Positions 11,200 through 21,400 of a stretch of 48,477 bases of DNA are shown here, piece by piece (positions within the stretch are counted from its first letter, which is position 1; each line of letters opens with the position of its first letter). A program made the position numbers and the translations under genes. The notes beneath the pieces are model-generated. The model saw nothing but the letters and a program-made list of their open reading frames with translations. It searched no databases and had not been told where the DNA came from. This stretch comes from Priapulus caudatus. Lineage: Eukaryota; Priapulida; Priapulimorpha; Priapulimorphida; Priapulidae. Where the stretch lies: the NCBI RefSeq assembly GCF_000485595.1, contig NW_014577362.1, forward strand, positions 262,621 to 311,097. The letters are read 5' to 3'.

Positions 11200-14100
11200 C
11201 TATTGAGCTCCCTCTGCCCCCCGATCTGCCAAGTATCTCCTGTAGATGATGGAAACGTACACAGCCAGTAGAAGCAACACAAACACATCATCTATCAAAC
11301 CTGCAAAAAAAAGGAATCAACAAATAAAAGTGAAGCCAGGTAAATTATTCTCTGAAGCCTAGAAAACTATTATGCTGTACATCATCTATACCTACATCTC
11401 ATCCTATTAATAGATAAACACTATCTACAGAATTATTAGAAGATTATATATATATATATTTATTTATTTATTTATTTATTTATATATCGAGTATAAGATC
11501 ATCCCCTATACATTTACATTTACATTACATTCTAGAATCTATTATGTTCATCTACACCAGCCTACCGTAGTGATCAGCTACCAAAGCTCGCAATAATAAA
11601 GTCTCTTACCGAGGATTCCAAAAACTGCCTCGGGAAGAATGTCTAACGGAGATATCAAATAGAGAAGAGCTGCGAAGAAGCAGAGCAGGAGCCGCAGGCG
11701 AAACATGGCCATAAGCCCGCCGACGGAGAAAAACTCGCTAACGGCATGTCTGAGCAACGTCGGAAGGTCGTAGAGATAGTCCAGTACCTGAGAAACATGA
11801 AGGGTGCACGCACGTACATACAAGAACATAAACTGTTTTCATTGTGTACCTGCAAAACATGTATACGCTATATTGTACTCAATTACTGTAAAATTAAATA
11901 AAATCTCAAGTAGTCTAGCAAGTTTTAATGTGAATACATTTACATGCGTACACACATACACAAGCACACATGCACACACCAACAAGAAACAACCGACATA
12001 TTTGGTATGTAAGCAAAGGAAATACAAAAATGAAAAAGAAACTCTAAAGCGGGGGCATTTTAATTATGTTCATTCTTAGGTGCTTCTCTTTACGATTCAC
12101 TCCTGTTGCAATACATACGCTCCTAGGTTCCCCGGAATATCTTCTATTGTATCCATTGATGTCCACTATTAATTGATTTCTTTCTTCTATATCTTGCTCA
12201 CTGAGTACTGCCTCATTGAAATAGCATAGCAGCACTGTAACCTGAATAAAAACAGTGTAAATGTAGAGAGGCAGGCTTACTGCATGACAAACTCTAACAT
12301 TTTAAAGCCATAATTACTGGTCATTGAACTCTGATGTTATTTACATTATATCCTCCGTCAATCGTGCTTACACCATTGTACTCTCATATACACATAAACA
12401 TCCAAATTAATAATTTTCACTTTTCATGCTAATACTTGGAAGTTCATTCAATTAAGAGCTACTAATACATTGTGCATAACATGCATCATTAACTCTTGAT
12501 TCCATCTATATCTAATAAATAAAGTAATACTAATATATTATTATTATTATTACTATACGAGCATATCTCTCTACCAGTTCTTTCTCACCTGTTGCCTACA
12601 TACAGGACAGCTGACTGCCCCTAACCATGTACCATGCTGCCAGTAGGTTATTATACACAGGCCTGTGTAAAAAATATTCAGCAAAAATCAATAAATTTGC
12701 ATTCACAATATGCAATTAGGAAACATTCAAAATCATTAATGTTTCAGAATTTTTAAATTATAATTTCTTGGAATGTATAGACAATAACATGATTAATTTA
12801 TGAGATTTTGGGTGTTTCTTCAACTCGTTTACTTATACAGACTCTCTAATTTTGGCACAGACTCCTAGACTTTTTGAGGGCAAAGAATCCAACTACAAAA
12901 TCATTTCTGCCCCTGAAGCAAGGATCATTTCTTCACTAGGCAAAGAACATTATCACTACAGTCCACAACTAAAAAACTATTCTAAATTATTAACACACAA
13001 TAGTGATAGATTTGACTCACCGCAAAACATGTGCCCACAGTTTGTTTCCACGGCAAATCTGGCATGATTGAGGCAGATTGGGCACTGCATGTCACCCCCA
13101 TGATAACGCCTAAAGGTTCCGTTTTGTGACTGCCTGTCCTGTTCAACATGCTCGCGAGCAGTCAGGACGTTCTCCTGGTAGTCTGGATGTATAGCCTGCC
13201 CACCATTCCGCCGCCTGCTAAAACAGCATTACTTTTACTAACCGTTTTTAATCGCCCAAATCAAATCGCAACCAATAAATTATATATTGCCACTATATTT
13301 TCACAGCATGCCGTTTGCGAGATTTCTGCGCCACTTTGCGTGATTTTTTTTATCGCTAGAGGAAATTCCAGCAACTGCAAAGGCAGGTGATTCTAACAAG
13401 TGACAGTGCTAGAAAATAGATACAAAGGTCATGGTGACTGATGGGAGGATTTACACTCGAATCATCTGAGATCAAGAGCTCTGCTTGTCCCCAACTTATT
13501 GTGCGAGTGCTTTCCTACCTACTCTTATACATGTGAACCTGGGCAACACCATGCATGAGGTCTGTAGAGCAGTATGTGAGCGGCACCTAAATTGTACTAA
13601 TGCGATAAAGCATGTCATGACATGAATATTGTGATTAAAATTTTGCAGTAGTGTTTAAAACGAATTAGTATATATTCACTATTATTTTATCATTGAAATA
13701 GCCAGAGTAGGCTACGTGGTGTAGAGGATGGGACATGCTGTCGCTGATGTTGATTAAAAAGAGATAGTTTACACTAGGTTCTAGGGTTATTTTCAGTTAA
13801 TTTAGGTTAAAATTACGCTACATAAAAAGTTTCATGGTTCAATCACCATTAGAAATATTATTAAAAAATGTTTTAAAACTAACGACTACAGTTTGATTAC
13901 AACGACGGTGGCGCCACTCAAAGCGCACGATCTGAGAACAAGGACTACAGACCGAGGGTGTTTCTTATTTATTAATTTAAAAGCAAAAGGATTGCAATAT
14001 CTTATAAACGACATATGTATAGTTTCAGTTATATTATGGATAAATTTGTCCTAAAATGAACATCGTTCGGTTAAATAGCATTTAGGTATGAATATAATTG

Positions 14101-15782
14101 CACTTTTGTGATAATAGCCCTCGGTCTGTAACGTGCAAAATAAATTGTCAAATACGCAACTTTTTCAGGGTGGCAGCACGGTCGCGGGTGTCATGGCGCC
14201 GTTCAAATTTTGTAGCGTTGATGTGCAATTAATTATAACAATCAAATTAGGTATCTGGTAACAAATACGTGTAGGTATAGACGATTTGTTATACAGTAAA
14301 TACAGTTATATGCAGTAAAATCCTAGAGTCTACTATCCCTTTAAGCAAAGCTTACACAGAAAGAATCTGTAATAATAGTCTGACTAGGCTCTATACGACT
14401 TCATGGCATAGGAGCCCGACACCTTCCATAGGAAAATCCTTGTAACTTGAAAACAAATGCCGAATTTCGTAATTAAAATAACCGTCTTACCACATTTGAC
14501 CCAACTTGTTACATATTGCAAGTGTATTCTCAAATGTGGCACACTTCCTAACTAGTATTTGGCTTGGTATTCATGTTATAATCAGACAATTTGGAAATGT
14601 GTTGTTTTTGAAAGTTGGCAATCTTCATACTTGCATTACTGCATACTGGAGTCACATGCACGAGAACTAAGTAATAAGAGACTATAGAAAGAGTGTGGGA
14701 AAATCATTCAGAACTCAAACAGTAATAATCACCTTGTTCAAATTTCTTCCTTAGCAAATCTAAAAAACGCTTGCTGACATGTAAATACATACTTGGCGAT
14801 ACCAATAGCGTGCATATGGTTGATAGTGGTGTGAAAGTACAGAGAAGCGGTGAAAGCCATAAGAAGTTGGGTATTGGTACGTTTTGCTACAGCGCTTTGT
14901 TAGCTACAACTTCAAGGTTTGATCACTACATCAGCTTGTGACCTTTCGCCACACAGAGAGAAGCGAGAAGGTAACTTAATTATGGCTAGTAGTAGTATAG
15001 CAGGTTGCGAAATTAACGGGAGTACGGAGTCAAATGCTCCCTGATTTACTGTAGGACTCCCTGATTTGACATATGCAGGAGTCCGTGTGACTCCCTGAAA
15101 ATTCTGCCATACTAACTATCCTCGCGGTATTACCGTATTTTTTCAGCTAATGTCCAAAGAAAATTTGGCAGACGTGCAACCGCATGAATCTTAAAAATAA
15201 CTACATGCGTTATTGTTAATATCTTTAATTTTGAAACCCAGACTGCGGAATCCCTCATTTTGCTGCGGACTCCCTCTTTTTGAGGGTAGGGAGTCTGTTG
15301 GACTCCCGTGTTCAAAAGTTAATTTCTACCCCTGGTATAGGCAGGGCATGGGCTAGCTCTAGTACTATAGCCCGCGTACAGTTGCTGCAGGCCTGCCTGC
15401 GTAGGCAGTAGGCGTAGGCTGCAGGCATAGCCTGCATCAAGTTCAACTGCACGCGGGCTATACTCCTATACTATTTATAGTAGTACTAGTAGTACTACTA
15501 CTACTACTACTAGTCTAGAGCTAGGCATGGGCCTGTGGCGGAGCGAAGGGCTAGAGTTCTAGAGCTAGTAGTAGTAGCGGTACTAGTAGTAGTACTAGTA
15601 GGCCTAGTAGTAATTAGTAGGTCCTATTACTAGTATTAGTAAGGTTTACTTTGGTCTTTAGCGTTTAGGCTGTACCTAAAACTAAGTCCCATGAGTAGCA
15701 GCAGCAAACCGATCACGCAACCAATTCCATAAACGACTTCGTCTCCGATTCCTTCTACTAATGTTCCATTGACAGAACTCAT
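11200..15782 (-). CDS. RNF170: E3 ubiquitin-protein ligase RNF170
   Basis: RNF170 is an ER-membrane RING ligase that ubiquitinates activated IP3 receptors. Coding exons in transcript order: 15676-15782, 13021-13214, 12589-12662, 12119-12241, 11610-11787, 11200-11300. All junctions are GT-AG and the phases join to 258 residues, the same length as the human protein. The start is [16 protein letters not shown], followed by a membrane segment (about 18-34). The C3HC4 RING is complete: C80, C83, C95, H97, C100, C103, C119, C122, reading [20 protein letters not shown] and then SCPVC. Then come [14 protein letters not shown] and the DUF1232 region with [19 protein letters not shown] and [19 protein letters not shown], including two membrane segments. 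It ends in TAG. Upstream it is divergent from the zinc transporter gene. No frameshift or lost residue was seen. Confidence 0.97.
13948..14133. mobile_element. Candidate MITE in RNF170 intron 1
   Basis: TACAGACCGAGGGT at the left and, on the reverse strand, TACAGACCGAGGGC at the right, about 185 bases apart, enclosing AT-rich DNA. The target duplication is not clear. Flanking strings (GGTGGCGCCACTC at 13909, TGTCATGGCGCCG at 14191) also look alike in inverse. Confidence 0.5.
15001..15334. mobile_element. hAT-like MITE, TIR CAGG...GAAATTAAC
   Basis: The left end is CAGGTTGCGAAATTAACGGG and the right end, on the reverse strand, CAGGGGTAGAAATTAAC; the direct repeat GTATAG lies on both sides. 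Internal GACTCCCTGATT-type repeats occur several times. The ends resemble the element at 39615-40089. CAGGG ends point to hAT, although a 6-base duplication is shorter than the usual 8. Confidence 0.6.
15352..15620. repeat. Palindromic and trinucleotide-rich segment
   Basis: TATAGCCCGCGTACAGTTG near 15367 pairs with CAACTGCACGCGGGCTATA near 15445, with GCAGG/CCTGC palindromes between. After this comes a TAG/TAC/CTA trinucleotide tract (15478-15620) that is also self-complementary. It lies in RNF170 intron 1, just downstream of its first exon. Confidence 0.7.
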
Positions 15783-16565
15783 TTGGGAAAATTTGTTCAA
15801 AAATTTATCATTATTTTTGTTTGTTATAAAATTAGAAGAACTAAGAAATCATTTCTCAAGGCGTCCAAAACAGGAACACGTGCTGCATCGGTAGCTTAGC
15901 GCTATGCTTAGCGCTAAACCTCAGCGCTAAACAACCCGGAAGTAAATTTGGTTTGTGTTGTGGTCAACACAAAATGATTTCATTGGCTGATTTTGCAATA
16001 AATTGGCGCTGTTAGCACTCACTGACACACTATTTATGCATATCCAGATTCTTTCGTGAGAGATCGGTAGTTTAACTGCTTCTTCTTGTTAGTTTTGTTA
16101 ATTATACACAATTCACACGTACATGCACGTCTTCCACAACAAATGAACTTATTGAGAGGTTTATGACTGGATCACCAGATAAACAAAAGTGCGCAATGGG
16201 AAACTTGTGATGAGTCATCCGTTGCCACCGCCGCCGACCGCTCCGATGGTTCCAGCAGTGCCGAGTGCATAGGTTCAGTCGATTGACGGTCCGAGTGCAA
16301 AAACGTTGCTTGCGATGCTGACTTGATTTGCGCTCCGATCATTGTGGTTCGAATTCATCTAGGTGTTTTACGTGTGTTACTGTTAGTTGAAGAGTTACAT
16401 TGATAGTTGAAGGAAATCTGCAAGTGTAAGTCATAATTTCTTTTTTAGTTTTACCGTCTAGATCTATAATTATGATGTAAAGAATGTGTGTTTGGACTTT
16501 GGTGTTGTTTCAATGTTTGGCTTCTCAGAAGCCTTTTGTTTGTTTTATCCTGCTGTTACTACTGT

Positions 16566-17031
16566 AGATGGGGTCGTTGTCGTATCACTATTAGGTACCT
16601 ACTACAGATATGTACCTGAGGTAGTTTTAGGTTGTTTAGTATTAACTATTATGTTTATATTTTTATATGAGGTAGGTATGTTTATAGGGTTAGGGTTATA
16701 GGGTTAGGGTTAGTGTTAGGGGGTTCAAGGATAGAGAACATGGGTCCAAATAAAACCAATGTCATTTACAAATTACATCAATATAATTTATAAATATAAT
16801 ATTATATCAATATAATAGAATAGGGTTATGGTTAGGGTTAGGATTAGGGTTAGGGTTATGGTTAGGGTTAGGATTAGGGTTAGGGTTAGGCACATTGTCA
16901 TTGGTTTTATTGGCACCCATGTTCTCTATCCGGGTACACTTCTGTAGTACAAGGCTGGTACACTTTGTGTATACATATATGTACCTCGGGTACATATCTG
17001 TAGTACCTGATACGACATCGACCCCTTGAGC
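16566..17031. mobile_element. MITE with (TTAGGG)n core, copy 4 (subfamily B)
   Basis: Ends as in 10451-10716 (GGGGTCGTTGTCG, and CGACATCGACCCC on the right), flanked by an exact 11-base direct repeat GTTACTACTGT (16555-16565, 17032-17042). It is longer than copy 3 because the TTAGGG-like core is split by a second inverted repeat (16729-16930). Confidence 0.85.
16729..16930. repeat. Inverted repeat nested in the MITE at 16566
   Basis: GGATAGAGAACATGGGT followed by AATAAAACCAATG (16729-16763) is mirrored by CATTGGTTTTATT and ACCCATGTTCTCTATCC (16892-16930). The arms are about 35 bases and enclose AT-rich DNA plus TTAGGG/TTATGG repeats. It may be a second element inserted into the core. Related text, GGTTCAAGGATGGAGAGCATGG, follows at 17046. 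Confidence 0.75.
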
Positions 17032-17953
17032 GTTACTACTGTGTTGGTTCAAGGATGGAGAGCATGGTCAGCCTATGTCATTTTTGTCAATGTAGGGGTA
17101 CTAATATAGCAGTGCTGACGGATCAAGGATAGTTTGTGAAGTGTGTACTTTTTTGGTGTAAATAGGTATGGTATAGTAATAGTATTACTCACTATTAGTA
17201 ATTCGTATCATAAATTACATTCAAACATTCATAATGGGATTAGCGCTGTATTCAAACAAGCAGTATGTAGTATGATTTGCCCAAGGATATAAGAGCTGGC
17301 CACATTTGCACATTTGCACATTGCGAACATGAATTGTGGTCAGCGCTTATATCCATTACCACGTTAGGCATTATTACAGTATACACTTCGTTGACATTTT
17401 GGATTAGGTTCATCGGCATGTGCCACTACTACATGTGCCACTACTAGTAACAGTACTAATAGTAATATCGATGTAGTACTATAGTAGCGACTATATTTGT
17501 CTACTGTAGTATCCCCATATTCAGACTTCATACTCACTGTTAGTGTTATTAGCCAGCACCCTAACCCTAAGCCTAACCTGGCTACCATGATGCTACTACT
17601 ACTAGATATACCAATTCGTTTCACAATTTCTATGCTATGAGATACTGGCCTCAATGTGTTCCGGGTAACACTCTTACCCTCTAAGCCTAACCCTGCAATA
17701 ATTACAAACCCGAAGGTATAATTCGTAGTCAGTCCTACTCCAGGACCCAGGTTTATAATAATGCCATAATGGGTTTGAGATTGGATCAGGATTATGGTTA
17801 TAGGGATTAGAGGTTATATAGGATTAGATTGATGATGATCTTGTTGGTGATCATGATGATTATAATCATAATAAATGATCATGACTTATTTATAAGGGTA
17901 TACTAATGTAGGTGAGGTAACCAGTGGTCATGAAGGAGACTTGGCCCATGTGA

Positions 17954-18257
17954 CCAGGGTGTTAGCCAGGAAAAAAATCAGGGAGTCTTACCATCTGAGC
18001 GAAGCGAGGATGCTGCGGGGGCGAAGTGCCCTATAGGGGGAGGTCATCACCCTATAATGGAGGAAATTAAGTCTGAAATGCCAAAAAGACAGGAATCTGA
18101 TATTATTTTATATTCTTATAAGTACTGTTGTCAGTTATACAAGGTGTTTAATATATAAAATTGGGCCGCTCTCATGCTGTCTATCAAATCTCATCCATCT
18201 CATCCAAGAATAGGCCGTCCAAAAGACGAGTAGACGGGTCTCTGGCTAACACACTGG
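17954..18257. mobile_element. hAT-like MITE with CATGTGA duplication
   Basis: Ends CCAGGGTGTTAGCCAG and, on the right reverse strand, CCAGTGTGTTAGCCAG. Exact CATGTGA lies on both sides (17947-17953, 18258-18264). The interior has GAGCGAAGCGAGGATGC near the left end. It ends 240 bases before the SLC30A1 start codon. Confidence 0.75.
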
Positions 18258-18419
18258 CATGTGAGTATGTGACTCTGGAATGTCACTACGGTTTAACTGT
18301 GTAAAAGCATACAATACTAAGGTAGTTATATTTGTTTGGTTAACCTATAATAATTTGCATCACCTACTTGTGGTTGCGTAATAACCAGCTACGCTTGATT
18401 ATCGTTATGGGGCAATCTG

Positions 18420-18424
18420 ATTGG
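18420..18424 (-). promoter_or_regulatory. CCAAT box candidate upstream of SLC30A1
   Basis: ATTGG (inverted CCAAT) within CTGATTGGTCGCGAG, 75-79 bases before the start codon. A plausible proximal promoter element; the transcription start is unknown. Confidence 0.3.
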
Positions 18425-18498
18425 TCGCGAGTTGCTGACAGTGTAAGATAGTTTTCCCCTCAGTTGTGCATTTGCATTGTCAGGACTAGGATTTCAAG

Positions 18499-21400
18499 AT
18501 GGGCAAGCTTTCGGGAAAGTCGTGCCGGCTGATATGCATGCTCGGTCTCACCGGTGGATACTTTCTCGTCGAAATCATCGTGGGATACGTAACAAACTCG
18601 ATGGCCCTCGTCGCCGACTCCTTTCACATGTTATCCGACGTGGCCGCGTTGTCTGTGGGTTTATTCTCTGTCAGGGTAAGTAGAAGCAACGTGAGCCGCG
18701 TACATTTTGTAGCCATGTGTAATAATACAGGTGTGCTGTTGCTGTTTTTTCCTACTGGACTCGTCGTAGTCATTTCTGCCTTCGGGTATACCCACAGGCT
18801 GCTCTTGCAGCCTGCACACGTGAATGCCCTTTTGTAGTTCAAAACAGGTTCAGGGGTAGACAGCAAGCTTTTGTATGGAAAAAATTAAGGTGGATATAAT
18901 GACCTCTCTATCGAAGGTTTTCTGTGAACTAGCCAGTGCATATCGCTGACATCAGCAGTAATCCGTCATGATAGTTGCCTGTTGGGTTATGTGTGAGGTG
19001 TTGTCTATTCTAGGCCAGACATTAATGTGTGAGGATGCGGGAATTTATGCTGGGGGCTATCTCGGTGCACACGACACCAAAACACACGACACTCTAGCGC
19101 ACACGACACTGAGAACAATCAGCCGATCCCACGTATGCTCATATATGTCCAGAATAAATGCGCGCCTCTGTTTACCAAGTAATTTCCACAGACAATCGTA
19201 AATGAATGTGCACAGGTTGATGGAGTTTTCTAGGCGGAACTGGGTGTGCAGCCAATTTATGAGAATTTTATCTAGTATTGGCAGTACATGATGATGATAT
19301 ATTGTCAGTGTCACTATCTATCTCACTTCATATTTTACATATATGATAATATTGACATGCTCTGCCAAGTCAATATTGTATGACGATAATCTTGTCTAGG
19401 GTTTAGACATGTGCCACTCATAGTTATTTAGAACAAGGTATCAGGATCATGCTGAATATATTTCCCATCCAGATGCAGCTTCTATTATAGTAAACATGTT
19501 TGCTCCCAGCTGGTGTTATTTCTAATGTTATTCATTACACTTAAATGCATGCATGAACAAGGATGTGTGGACAGAACTTGTTTGTACTATCTCTTTGCAC
19601 CATAATACTTTGTGTGTCTAACATGAACCAGATAAGATTGAAGTACTTTTACACACGTGATGTGCAAGGAAGTATTTGTTTAGATACAAAGTAATCCAGT
19701 GCAAATACATCTATCCTGAGTAATAACTCAGTCTGCACAAAAAACTTCCACCCTCATTGGCCCAGCGGGCCTGTGAAATGTATAATTCACTGGCCCACAC
19801 TAGGTTTAACAAAAAGTGATTAAGAGAGTTTTCTCTTATAAGCGGTCATGTAAAATATACAATACATACAGTTGTAGTGTCTTTAGGTTAGCTAATAGCT
19901 AATTAGGTAACTATTACGGAAATAATGTTAACTCTAGACTGTGAGACGAAATTAATAGCAGGAAAATTGTGATTTCAAAGTTAATTCTAGATGCCATGAA
20001 ATGGCTCAGATTGCAGGAAAATGCTTCCTTACCCCTAGAGCTTCTGGGAGCCTGTGCGGCAGTTGCTGGGTCTTGGCCAGCCCCCGCGCAGACTCCCGGG
20101 CTGTGGTTTTAGTTTATTTCCTACCCCAGCAATCACACATCTGCTAGGGGCCTACTAATAAATCAGTCATTCACCTAAAACGTATCATTTGTGCGTAAAG
20201 CCTGCGCCACTTTCAGAATGAAGGCTGCTCGACAAGCTTGTTGTATTTGTGTTGCAACGCTTATAATACTACCAGTGTCAGACACACGACTAATACTAAT
20301 ACTAATAGATCATATCAGAAGTAGATAATAGGGAAGGATAGGGATAGGGGGAGGGTATTAATAGGGAAGGAGTGTGCCTTCAATAAACAAGGGAAATTCG
20401 TTATTTACTAACCTTAGAATACCTACGATTTACTACGCGTAACTCAACCAACTTGAGCTCAAATCGTACACAGTACATTCAACCTAGCATCGTGCGAAAT
20501 CGTTTCCTCGTATACACCCGCAATCCGGAGATACAGACTAAAACGTACGACACGATTTTCCATTATGTTGCCAGCAAACTGAATGTATAAACCGCCTAAC
20601 TTGAAACAAAAGGCAGCTACTAACGACTCTTTGTATCTGTATCTTGTATCTTTGGGTCCCTCTCTTGTATTTCACAAGGCACTGATTCTCTTGGAATGTG
20701 CGGGGAAATCTTGTAGATCTATAAGGAAATTCTGTCTACAAGTTAGCATTAATTATTTTACTTTCTCTAATTGATAATGCTTTTCTAACATATTCTAGTG
20801 CTGGTTTTAGTATTTTCGGGTCATCATTTTTTCCAATCTTCTACTCGTTCCCCTTTATTATACCCTCTATATACCTTACACGAGTATAAATGTTCCAAAT
20901 TTTCTTTTTTCCTTTCGTCACACAAATCACAAATATCATTACTGTAGTTAATTTTTAAATAACTTTTTAAGTTAATCATGCACGTCTTACACCTAAACAC
21001 AAAGCATGCATCATCAAATGACAGTTGTGTCATATATATGGTTTAATACATAGCGTTCGATATTTATCATTTTCATTTTTGTTTTCTCACCAGACCTCAT
21101 GGTATCTCTCATAATTACTGTTTTTAAAATAGCCTCCTTCACATATTTTTTTCCATTCTTTCTTATGTTGTGAACCAATAGTCATAAGTGACATACTTAT
21201 GTCATAATCCTTCAAGATTTCTAAAACCTCATTTGCCCAATTACTTCCAATTTCTATAATTTGTTCTAAAAATACTCTTTTCATTAATCTGTCATTTTCT
21301 AACTTAATAATGTATTGCAATAACATTAACTTTTTATAATATATATCTTTTATTGGTATTATTCCACTTTCTATTCTTAGTGCCTCTAGTGGTGTCTTGT

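Larger units (their letters stand above)
15783..18498. promoter_or_regulatory. Divergent upstream region of RNF170 and SLC30A1
   Basis: The two genes are transcribed away from each other, with start codons 2.7 kb apart. The interval holds the MITEs at 16566 and 17954, CTAACCCTAA fragments near 17560 and 17690, and an isolated proline-rich 20-codon frame at 16210 that I do not accept as a gene. Non-coding first exons may lie here but cannot be placed by eye. Confidence 0.4.

Noticed and set aside
16210-16272. 20-codon frame MSHPLPPPPPTAPMVPAVPSA-type with a proline run
   Set aside because: Too short, no splice-consistent continuation, and the composition is explained by CCG repeats. It could be an upstream frame of an unknown transcript, but nothing supports that.
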